A stretch of DNA of 64,000 bases from Crenothrix sp. D3 (lineage in GTDB: Bacteria > Pseudomonadota > Gammaproteobacteria > Methylococcales > Methylomonadaceae): NCBI GenBank assembly GCA_002134785.1, contig MBQZ01000029.1:124001-188000 (forward strand), given 5' to 3'. Within the stretch, counting starts at the first letter, position 1. Each line of letters opens with the position of its first letter. Under the pieces are notes generated by a model, which was given only the letters and a program-made list of their open reading frames with translations, was not told the origin of the DNA and made no database searches. The position numbers and the translations under genes were made by a program. Shown piece after piece: positions 19,371-28,319 of the stretch.

Positions 19371-20150
19371 TTAACCACCATGAATCTCCGCGTGTAACGC
19401 CAGATACTCAATAGTCAATTTATGATTAGGCACATAATGAATTAACGGTTTGGATTCGCTATGGGATTCTCTGATTTTGATAGACGGTGAAATCATTGCG
19501 TTTAATACGGGCAGACCTTCAGCAATCAATTGATCGACTAATAAACGCGGCAGATTCGCTTGGCGTTGAAATTGATTAACGATAATGCCTTCAATTTCCA
19601 GATGTTGATTGTGATCGGCTTTTACTTCGGTTAATGCGTTCATTAACGTATACAACGCTTCTCTGGAAAACGTATCACAATCAAACGGAATCAAACATTT
19701 ATCTGCCGCAATCAATGCCGATTGGCTATAGAAATTTAAAATCGGCGGCGTGTCGATATAGATAGAATCAAAACCTTCTAATTTTTCCAGAGCTTCTTTT
19801 AATTTGAAAATTTTAAACCGTGATTCTAAACGACCTTGTAGCGGCTCTAAGTCTGGATGTGAAGGAATGACATATAAGTTAGGAAACGGTGTTTCGTGAA
19901 TTACACTGTCTAAGCCAGTGCTGTTATTACCACCGAACAGAGAAATACTTAAACAATCTTTAAAGAAGTGAGCGATGGTTTTATCGCTGTCACTGACTTT
20001 TTGTCCTAGCAAGTATTGCGTTGAATTGCCTTGTATATCTAAATCAATCACGAGCGTGCGCTTGCCTTCAACTGCACTGATAGCCGCTAAATTACAGGTA
20101 ATGGTGGATTTTCCGACCCCGCCTTTTTGGTTGAATATGACTCTGCGCAT
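19371..20150 (-). CDS. ParA/Soj-like ATPase
   Basis: MRRVIFNQKGGVGKSTITCNLAA deviant Walker A; VIDLDIQGNST; ATG 20150 favoured over 20171. Confidence 0.85.
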   Translation of the reverse strand: MRRVIFNQKGGVGKSTITCNLAAISAVEGKRTLVIDLDIQGNSTQYLLGQKVSDSDKTIAHFFKDCLSISLFGGNNSTGLDSVIHETPFPNLYVIPSHPDLEPLQGRLESRFKIFKLKEALEKLEGFDSIYIDTPPILNFYSQSALIAADKCLIPFDCDTFSREALYTLMNALTEVKADHNQHLEIEGIIVNQFQRQANLPRLLVDQLIAEGLPVLNAMISPSIKIRESHSESKPLIHYVPNHKLTIEYLALHAEIHGG

Positions 20151-20209
20151 GTTGTTGTCCCGTGAAATCAAATAGATAAAATTAAGTTATAAAGCGTGTT
20201 AGTTGTTTA

Positions 20210-20695
20210 CTAAATGCGAATAAACGTTTTCGCATGACAGGCAGGGCATTGGGGAATTTCACTGGGAATTTTAAATGCAATTTCTTTGCCGCATTCATCA
20301 CAAATAAACGTCCCTGCAAAAGTAATATCGCCGCTGTGATAAGTGTGTTTTGTTGCTAATTGTTTAATTTTTTCCAGCTCTATACGGGTTTTATCTGCCA
20401 CACTTAAAAACGCATCGAGGGCGAATTTTTCAATCAATTCGACATCAAATTTAAACCATTCGGATAATGACTCATTATCGGCTTCATCGGATAAGCCCTC
20501 CGCCGCGTGTTCAATATCGCGTTGAATATAACTAGACAGCTTATCCAATTCAGTATCAGTCAAATCGCTGGTTTTACGGGTTTTTTCCTTAGAAATTTCC
20601 AGAGCTTCCGAAAAAGTATGCAGGGTATCTTCCATTGTTTCATGCAGATGTTGCATGAATTCGCTATAGGCTTTAATAAGTTTGTCTTTATTCAT
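20210..20695 (-). CDS. Zinc-ribbon protein (DUF1451-like)
   Basis: C-terminal CDECGKEIAFKIPSEIPQCPACHAKTF zinc ribbon after a helical N-terminus. Confidence 0.7.
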   Translation of the reverse strand: MNKDKLIKAYSEFMQHLHETMEDTLHTFSEALEISKEKTRKTSDLTDTELDKLSSYIQRDIEHAAEGLSDEADNESLSEWFKFDVELIEKFALDAFLSVADKTRIELEKIKQLATKHTYHSGDITFAGTFICDECGKEIAFKIPSEIPQCPACHAKTFIRI

Positions 20696-20874
20696 GGTGT
20701 GTCACTCCTAAAATTTATAATGATTGTTCTGTATTCTAACGCTTTTAAACAATAAAAACCGATAGTGATAGCAGAAAACACTTAAATCAAGTGTGGCAAC
20801 AGGTTGGATAGAGTTGTAGATACAAGGTCTGGTTAGCGACAATGTAACCAGCCCCCTGTTTTAGGCGTTATCGT

Positions 20875-22356
20875 TTAAGCCAGTTTTCGTTTTAAGCGTC
20901 GCCAGCCGATGATAATGCCCGACGCGCTTACCATTAATCCACCTGCGCTGAATATAATCATCAGGCTATCCCACAGTGGTCGGCTATTCAGTAACGGCAC
21001 CCAATCCCAACTGTGCAGAAAGGCAAACAACCAGCGGCTGATTCTTTTATAGGCATCCAGTTTAGTGACATTGCCTGTGTAGGGGTCTATGTGCAGCCAT
21101 GTCGAATAGGCATCATCAAATTCCAGCCGTAATATCGGCAGTCTTTTTTCAATATGCCCCGTCATGGTGTGTGCGGCGCGTTGATAATAATAAATATCGT
21201 AGTCCGTCAGAATGCTGGACGCACTGGGTTTAGATGCTCCCATTAAACGGGTTGCCGCGTTTTCCAGTTGTTGCCATGCAAATTGTTTGAACGGTGTCGC
21301 ATTGGTTTCGGCAGCCAGAATGCGGCTTTGCCCGTTGTTATCAAAGCCGATGTAATAGCCTTTGCCGTCCAGCAGTTGCCATTCCAGTTCACGCGGATAA
21401 AATCCCGTGGCTTGAAAAGCGATAAGTGCTTTTTGAATGGACAAGGGGAAATGCAGCGCGTCCAGTTCACCTGCCTGATAGGCGTTGATGTTTAACTTGG
21501 GCGCACCTGAGTCAAAAATTTTCCACGGGTTCATCGACATAAGTCCGCTGAATATCCATGTGAAAGTAATAATGCCAAACACCAAGCCGAACAGGTGATG
21601 CCAGCGCATCATGCCTGTTCGATAAGGCGTTTTGCCGCCATGCTTGTATTGCCCGACCACTCGCCAGCGCAACACGCCGACTATCATGCCTGTCAGCACT
21701 GCAAAACAGCCGATGAGTGAGCTGTAAATAATGATGTTTGCCGACATCTGATGACTCATGGAGTCGCCACGAAACGGATACAACCAGTGTATCCACGCGC
21801 CCAGCCAATTCCAGCCGCGTTCCATCCCAGTGGCATCACGCACCACCTCGCCTGTGGTACTTGATACATACAATAAGGTGTCGTCGGCATCGTGCATCAG
21901 CACGCGGTGTAACGGTCTTTGCGCATCTAAAGCGCGTGAATGTGTCCACGCATCTTCATTCACGCTATCTGTATAACGTCCTGTTGTGTGCATAAAGGCT
22001 TGTGCATTTGCCAGAGCTTCCGATTCTGAGACCGCAGTAACGCGCTGTCCTGTGATGCCATCAACAGCAAACTGATTATGTTTGCCGTAGCTGAGTATCA
22101 ATCTCGGCGTGTTGTTGACGCTGGTGAGACGAATATTTTCGGGGCTGGTTTTTTGACCAGCCACCGATAATACCGTCGTCAGCTCTGCACAACATTGCCC
22201 GCCGTCTAATGCGGGCAATGCGCTGAGGCGTTCCGCCATGCTCAGTTTGGGATAACCGACATACATCATCACCACGCCTGAAATAAACCACATCGCCATG
22301 AATAAGCTCAGTATTATGCCCAGCCAGCGGTGTGTGAAATAGAGATAGCGTTTCAC
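20875..22356 (-). CDS. PepSY-associated TM helix protein (iron-uptake-associated)
   Basis: YFTHRWLGIILSLFMAMWFISGVVMMYVGYPKLS and repeated TM/PepSY architecture. Confidence 0.85.
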   Translation of the reverse strand: MKRYLYFTHRWLGIILSLFMAMWFISGVVMMYVGYPKLSMAERLSALPALDGGQCCAELTTVLSVAGQKTSPENIRLTSVNNTPRLILSYGKHNQFAVDGITGQRVTAVSESEALANAQAFMHTTGRYTDSVNEDAWTHSRALDAQRPLHRVLMHDADDTLLYVSSTTGEVVRDATGMERGWNWLGAWIHWLYPFRGDSMSHQMSANIIIYSSLIGCFAVLTGMIVGVLRWRVVGQYKHGGKTPYRTGMMRWHHLFGLVFGIITFTWIFSGLMSMNPWKIFDSGAPKLNINAYQAGELDALHFPLSIQKALIAFQATGFYPRELEWQLLDGKGYYIGFDNNGQSRILAAETNATPFKQFAWQQLENAATRLMGASKPSASSILTDYDIYYYQRAAHTMTGHIEKRLPILRLEFDDAYSTWLHIDPYTGNVTKLDAYKRISRWLFAFLHSWDWVPLLNSRPLWDSLMIIFSAGGLMVSASGIIIGWRRLKRKLA

Positions 22357-22364
22357 GGTGACTC

Positions 22365-24665
22365 CTAGAAATCCAGCTTGAGTTCCATTTGGAAAGTACG
22401 CGGTTCACGCATTAACAGCATAGGCGTATTACCACCGCGTCCCCATTCAGAATACACTTCGTCGGTCAGGTTTTTTACGCGGGCGGTTACCATTGCATGG
22501 GGATTGAATTGCCAATCCATTTTCATATCAAACACAGCATAAGCGGGCATTTTCATCAAATTAGCGTTATCACCATAACGATCACCAACATAACGTGCGC
22601 CAAAATTCCACCGCCAGTCTGGATGAAATTGCCACGTCAACCAGCTGTTCGAGATCCATGTGGCAACGTTAGTGGGGCGATTGCCCACACGCGAAATACT
22701 TTTTCCTGCAACCACTTCGGTAAAGTCATCAAACTGGGCATCGGTGTAAGCCATATTGCCTTGGACACTCCATTCAGGGGTGATTTGCAAGCCCAAGTTG
22801 GCTTCAACACCAATAGATGATTGTGCGCCGACGGGTATAACACTGTTGACATTATTCGGGTCAGGCATAGAAAGATTTTTTCGTTCTATATAATAAGCGG
22901 CAACTGTTCCCGAACCGCGTTTATTCCAAAAATCAAACTTAGTGCCGATTTCCGCTTGTCTGCCTGTGGTTAAATCAAAGTTTCTAAAGTTGTTTAATGA
23001 ACCAGTCATTAAAATGCCTGAGGGCGGATCAGCGGCGGTACTGTATTGCGCGTACACATTGAAACTTTCGGTCACGTCATACATTAATGCCGCACGCCAT
23101 GTGACTGCGTCCCAATGACGATGAAAGCTGGCAGGTGAACCAAACGGATTGGCTGCCGTCGGTGCAGTCGGCGCAAGAAAGTTTTTGTTGTCTAAATCAA
23201 TACTATCAACACGCAAACCCGTGACTAAATTTAATTTCGGAATCAACGTTAAACGGTTTTCCATAAACCCTGACACCGTCAATAATTCATTTTTAGCACT
23301 GAGTTTCGCGCTGTTGCTTTCGTAAGTCAGCGGCGTGTAATTGTAAGGGTCTGTTGTCCATGTGGTCGCGGCAATTACACCCGGTGAGCGGTATTGTTTG
23401 TTATAGACCACATCAATACCCGCAGAGGTTTTAAGCGGCATTCCAAATACTTTACCGTCATGCGCCAATTCCATTTTATCGCCTAACATACTTTGTTCAT
23501 GTTTAGTGGCAAACGGTGATGAGCGGATAACAGCGGTATTGGTATTATTCCAGTCATACACTTCCACGTTTTTATACTGGCGGTTGGCATCGTAAAAATA
23601 CAGGGTATTTTTAAATTGCAGACTGGATGAGAAGTTGTAATCAATAATGTCGCGTACCCACGTTACTTGCTGGTCAAACACCGAGTCTCTGACGTTATAG
23701 TTTTTAAAACGGGTATTCGGATCAATTTGCCCCTCAACAGGCGAGGTAATACGCGCATCACCCCACGGTATGATTCTGCCGCCAATCGTTGGATTTAAGA
23801 CAGGCGTTCCCCAGTAGGAATCCCTGTCTTCCAGTTGATGCTCAACGGCAATTGTGTGTGACAATTTATCCGTTATATCGCTGAGCAAAGAAAAGGACAT
23901 CACACCAGAATCGGCTTTAGTTCTGTCAATATAACCTTCACTGCCCAGATAACTGACATCGGCACGAAACCAGTTTTTAGTGTTGCCGATTTGCCCGTTA
24001 TAGCCATAAGACGCACGGCGATTCAGGTATTCACCCAAGCCTAACAGCGCGGTGTGATGACTGGTTTCACGTTGCGCGATTTTAGTGACATAGTTGACCG
24101 AGCCGCCGACCGCACCTTGTCCGTAAAGAAAACTGGAAGGGCCGCCTAACACCTCCACTCTATCCATTAACCAGCTGTCAATCGGACGCGCGGCAATCAC
24201 ATCGTACTGCACAGACAGTCCGTTAAACAATTGCGTCACCGAACCACCCGTAAAACCACGCATGGACACCGAACCTGCTGAACCGGGTTGCGACGAAGTA
24301 ATAATACCTGGTGCGCGTTCTAGGGCTTCTTGGGTGGTTTGTGCGCCGCGTTGTTCAATAGTGGCTTTATCAATCACGGTGACAGAAGCAGGCGTTTCGC
24401 GGGAAGTTAATCCTAAACGGCTACCTGTTTGTGTTTTTACATCCAATTGCGGCTTGCCATTTGGCGGATTGAGGTCTGTTGTCGCTGTCACAGTCATCGG
24501 AGCCAAGGTCGTCGGTGTTGATTTTTCGGATTTTTTGCTGTCATTCACAGGTTCAGCTGCATGGGAATTTACTGTAGCAAGTAAAAATAATGCTGTGTAG
24601 CAACTACGTCGGGAATTTGTGAGTGTTTGTGATTTAGCTAATAATATTAATGAGTTACAAGACAT
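22365..24665 (-). CDS. TonB-dependent siderophore receptor
   Basis: TSRETPASVTVIDKATIEQRGAQTTQEALERAPGI plug; C-terminal MELKLDF barrel strand. Confidence 0.9.
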   Translation of the reverse strand: MSCNSLILLAKSQTLTNSRRSCYTALFLLATVNSHAAEPVNDSKKSEKSTPTTLAPMTVTATTDLNPPNGKPQLDVKTQTGSRLGLTSRETPASVTVIDKATIEQRGAQTTQEALERAPGIITSSQPGSAGSVSMRGFTGGSVTQLFNGLSVQYDVIAARPIDSWLMDRVEVLGGPSSFLYGQGAVGGSVNYVTKIAQRETSHHTALLGLGEYLNRRASYGYNGQIGNTKNWFRADVSYLGSEGYIDRTKADSGVMSFSLLSDITDKLSHTIAVEHQLEDRDSYWGTPVLNPTIGGRIIPWGDARITSPVEGQIDPNTRFKNYNVRDSVFDQQVTWVRDIIDYNFSSSLQFKNTLYFYDANRQYKNVEVYDWNNTNTAVIRSSPFATKHEQSMLGDKMELAHDGKVFGMPLKTSAGIDVVYNKQYRSPGVIAATTWTTDPYNYTPLTYESNSAKLSAKNELLTVSGFMENRLTLIPKLNLVTGLRVDSIDLDNKNFLAPTAPTAANPFGSPASFHRHWDAVTWRAALMYDVTESFNVYAQYSTAADPPSGILMTGSLNNFRNFDLTTGRQAEIGTKFDFWNKRGSGTVAAYYIERKNLSMPDPNNVNSVIPVGAQSSIGVEANLGLQITPEWSVQGNMAYTDAQFDDFTEVVAGKSISRVGNRPTNVATWISNSWLTWQFHPDWRWNFGARYVGDRYGDNANLMKMPAYAVFDMKMDWQFNPHAMVTARVKNLTDEVYSEWGRGGNTPMLLMREPRTFQMELKLDF

Positions 24666-24730
24666 ATTGTTTCCGTATTAAAAATAATCTACCGTTATTA
24701 TGTGTATTGGAATGCGATAATTTGTTGCAA

Positions 24731-27043
24731 TTAGAATGCTGTCGTCCACGTCACATCGACACTACGCGGTGCGCCGATGTAAACCTGAGTAGCACTGTAA
24801 CCAGACCAGTTGGCATAAAACTCATTCGTCATGTTGCGTCCTTGTACTTTGAGCGTACCGATATTTTTAAACTGATAGCTCAGCGACAAATCAAGTAAGG
24901 TGTATCCAGCCACTTTGATAGTATTGGCATTGTCGGTATAAAAATTACCGCTATTGTGAACAATGGCACCGAAAGTCAACGGGATAGAAGGCAAGGTATA
25001 GAAAGTAGATATATTAAAGGTGCGTAAGGGAACATTGGGCGGGGTTTTTCCTGAGCGATCAGCTCCGCCCGCCTCAAGTAATTGGGTAAATTCTGCATCA
25101 AGAAAAGCCGCGTTAGCATTAACGCGCCATTGTGGAGTCAGTGCCACTGATAAATCCGTCTCTATGCCACGAGAACGCTGGCTACCACCTTGAACGGTCA
25201 GTTGGGGATTGGTCGGGTCGCGGGTCAAAATATCGTCTTGCGTAATATGGTAAAAGGCGGTGGTCAAGGTCGCGCGATTATCCCAGAACGAAGATTTGAA
25301 ACCTGCTTCAAAAGAATCGCCTGTTGTCAGCTTAAATGCGGCGCGTTGTGAACTACTTACTAGTAAAGACGACACTGGAGACACGGCATGATTGTACTGC
25401 CCATAAATCTGGATGTTCTTGGTCACATCGTAAACTGAACCAAAACGCCACGATAAGGGATCAAAACTGCGACCAAAATTGGATGTTGCTTGCGTATTAA
25501 GATCGTAAATATTGCGATCCAGTTTACTGTGTTCAAAACGTACACCAACGACAGCAAGCCAAGCGGGTGTCAGGTTGAGCGAGTCTTCCATAAATCCCGA
25601 CACAGTGTCTACAGAGCCGCCAAAATCCTGACGGGTAGAAAAATTCGCTTTGGTATCAGTAGGGAAATTACTACGAACGGGTGTAAATGGATTAACTGAG
25701 CTTGCTGCACCAAAGCGGCGATTTGAATCCAGTTGCGTATTGATATATTCAAAACCAGATACAAACCGATTGCGATGCTGAAATAGATTGCCATCAAAAC
25801 TGGTGTAAATACGTTCCGACCAAATGTCCTGATTATGAGTAATCAGTGTGGTCGTGCGATCTAGCAGGTTGGTTTTGGCATTGAACGTATAATCTTCAGA
25901 ATTAGCCCAATACCTGTCGGCGTGAAAGAACCCTGCTTCGTTGATTAAATGCCAGTTATCAGTCAATTTATAGTCGGCTTTGGTACGCACCCAGAAATTA
26001 TCGGATGTCATGAGGCCATCGTTCACATTGTAGTTGGTTTTGCCAATCGACTTGTCGAGGACGTATCCATTAGTAGTAGACACCACGCCGCTGGGGCTTT
26101 TGGCGATACTGCCTGGAAGTAACGGTGCGCCTTGATAAGGGGTATCGAAATGATCATGGAAATATTCAAAGTCAGCGGACAGCGATAAACGATCTATTGG
26201 TTTGACAGTCACTCCTGTGGTTATTGCCAGTGTATTCGAGCCAGTATCGTTAATATAGCCGCCAGATTTACTGTAAATGATATTGCCGCGCACCGCCCCT
26301 GTGTCGCCAAACGGTGTATTACCGCCTACGCCTACGCGCAAGCTATCAAAACTGCCGTAGCTCAATATGCCCTCAAATGAGGTTTTTTCATGGCTGGGTT
26401 TTCTGGGCACCAGATTAATTGCACCCGCCAACGCACCTGTACCATGCAGCACAGAAGAGGGTCCTTTCAGAATTTCGATGCGATCAAAACTCCATGAATC
26501 AAAATTACGCGATACCAGTAATGAATCGACGACCCGCATTCCATCCACCATGTATCCAGTCGCTGCACGGGAAAAACCGCGCATTGATGTAACTCCTGGC
26601 TCACCTGGAAGATTACCCGCACTCACGCCAGGCGCAGAAATATAGGCTTCAATCAGGTTGCGTATGCCTTGCTGTTGCATTTGTTCCTGAGTAATGACAT
26701 TCACTGTTGCAGGTGTTTCACGAATGGTCAGACCCAATCGTGAGGCGACGGCGGGAGAAGCATCAAGATGTAACCCTAAGCCGTTATCGCTATCGAAGCC
26801 CTGATTAATGCTTTTAGTGGTCACCGTCATTTCAGACAGTGTGGGCGTTTTATTGTTGACTGTCGGTGTTGCGGTCTTGGCTTTGGCTTTGGCTTCCTCT
26901 GTATTCTCGGCATTCACGGCAAAAGGTAGCGTGAGCAATGTACAGACAGTCAATGATTGAAAAACGAAGTTCTTATTATTTAAGTATTTCAGACGTGATG
27001 AAGTCTTTTGTGTGCGTGATGTAGTAACTGAATCAGTGGGCAT
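24731..27043 (-). CDS. TonB-dependent siderophore receptor
   Basis: LTIRETPATVNVITQEQMQQQGIRNLIEAYISAPGV plug; C-terminal VDVTWTTAF. Confidence 0.9.
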   Translation of the reverse strand: MPTDSVTTSRTQKTSSRLKYLNNKNFVFQSLTVCTLLTLPFAVNAENTEEAKAKAKTATPTVNNKTPTLSEMTVTTKSINQGFDSDNGLGLHLDASPAVASRLGLTIRETPATVNVITQEQMQQQGIRNLIEAYISAPGVSAGNLPGEPGVTSMRGFSRAATGYMVDGMRVVDSLLVSRNFDSWSFDRIEILKGPSSVLHGTGALAGAINLVPRKPSHEKTSFEGILSYGSFDSLRVGVGGNTPFGDTGAVRGNIIYSKSGGYINDTGSNTLAITTGVTVKPIDRLSLSADFEYFHDHFDTPYQGAPLLPGSIAKSPSGVVSTTNGYVLDKSIGKTNYNVNDGLMTSDNFWVRTKADYKLTDNWHLINEAGFFHADRYWANSEDYTFNAKTNLLDRTTTLITHNQDIWSERIYTSFDGNLFQHRNRFVSGFEYINTQLDSNRRFGAASSVNPFTPVRSNFPTDTKANFSTRQDFGGSVDTVSGFMEDSLNLTPAWLAVVGVRFEHSKLDRNIYDLNTQATSNFGRSFDPLSWRFGSVYDVTKNIQIYGQYNHAVSPVSSLLVSSSQRAAFKLTTGDSFEAGFKSSFWDNRATLTTAFYHITQDDILTRDPTNPQLTVQGGSQRSRGIETDLSVALTPQWRVNANAAFLDAEFTQLLEAGGADRSGKTPPNVPLRTFNISTFYTLPSIPLTFGAIVHNSGNFYTDNANTIKVAGYTLLDLSLSYQFKNIGTLKVQGRNMTNEFYANWSGYSATQVYIGAPRSVDVTWTTAF

Positions 27044-27554
27044 TCTGCGCTCCTTATTATTGTTATATTAAAAAAAGGGTATAGCACTCTGATTTGCCGC
27101 GTAACACAGCGGTGATTTATGAGAGGTGCGGCAGTTTAATGGAAAAATCAGGCGTAGAAATGTGGCATATTGCCGCGCGACAATATGCCGCTAAAAATGG
27201 CATAGTCTGTGCTAATTAACATTAATTTGCGCTATGAAAACTCAGCAGGGGCAAAGAAAGATTGGGGCGTTAAAAATGTTTAATGGAAATAATAAGGCAT
27301 TTCACATGGCAATATAGGGTATATGACGGAAAAATACCCTCAACTTGATTTTTGTAGTCGCTAAAAATAAATGAAAACATTATTAAAACTTTTTTCAACG
27401 CCAATTACGAGACAATCGCGGTATAAAACTCCCATACAGACTAATCGACACCCCCTGTTTACGATAATTGTCGCTTTTTACAACACCCTGAACTCTGTTA
27501 GAATCGTTCCATTGTGCTTTACACTCTGAATTCTGCCCCCTTGCCCTCTATATT

Positions 27555-28319
27555 ATGATTATTATTAAAACCGAAAGTGAAATTGAAAAAATGCGTGTTG
27601 CTGGCAGATTAGCCGCTGAAGTTCTCGAAATGATTGAGTCTCATGTTGTGGCAGGTATTACCACGAATGAATTAGATTTAATTTGTCACAACTATATGGT
27701 GGATGTGCAGAACGTAATTCCCGCGCCGCTTAATTACAAAGGTTTTCCTAAATCTATTTGTACGTCAGTTAATCAGCAAGTCTGTCACGGCATACCCAAT
27801 GAGAAAAAATTGAAAAATGGTGACATTATCAATATTGATATTACCGTCATTAAAGATGGCTATCACGGTGATACCAGTAAAATGTTCTGTGTTGGTGAAG
27901 TCAGCGCACACGCCAAGCGGTTAATTAAAGTGACTGAAGAATCTATGTATTTGGGCATTCAACAAGTCAAAGCAGGAGCAAGATTAGGCGACATCGGTCA
28001 TGCGATTCAAAAACACGCTGAAGCTAATCGCTATTCGGTGGTGCGTGAGTTTTGCGGTCATGGTGTCGGCAAAAAATTTCATGAAGAGCCGCAAGTACTG
28101 CATTATGGCAAAGCAGGGACAGGCGAAGTATTGGACGCAGGCATGATATTAACCATTGAACCGATGATTAATTTGGGCAAAAAAGAAATTAAAGTATTAC
28201 CCGATGGTTGGGTAGCCGTTACTAAAGATCGTAGTTTGTCTGCTCAATTCGAGCATACTATTTTGGTCACTGCAACGGGTTATGAAATCCTAACTTTACG
28301 TCAAGAAGAAATGGAATGA
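27555..28319 (+). CDS. map: Type I methionyl aminopeptidase
   Basis: EIEKMRVAGRLAAEVLEMI...GHGVGKKFHEEPQV...GMILTIEPM. Confidence 0.98.
   Translation: MIIIKTESEIEKMRVAGRLAAEVLEMIESHVVAGITTNELDLICHNYMVDVQNVIPAPLNYKGFPKSICTSVNQQVCHGIPNEKKLKNGDIINIDITVIKDGYHGDTSKMFCVGEVSAHAKRLIKVTEESMYLGIQQVKAGARLGDIGHAIQKHAEANRYSVVREFCGHGVGKKFHEEPQVLHYGKAGTGEVLDAGMILTIEPMINLGKKEIKVLPDGWVAVTKDRSLSAQFEHTILVTATGYEILTLRQEEME

Noticed and set aside
19371-20150. ParA-like ATPase as part of a plasmid partition system
   Set aside because: No parB-like gene or centromere-like iterons adjoin it; the neighbour is a zinc-ribbon protein, so an integrated plasmid is not supported.
21512-21808. Overlapping ORFs in other frames of the PepSY and TonB receptor genes (also 21738-21995, 22076-22408)
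   Set aside because: Higher-GC stretch yields long out-of-frame ORFs; the main frames carry clear family motifs.
24666-24730. Fur boxes upstream of the TonB receptor genes
   Set aside because: AT-rich stretches near 24666-24720 and 27044-27075 only weakly resemble the Fur consensus; not reported as features.
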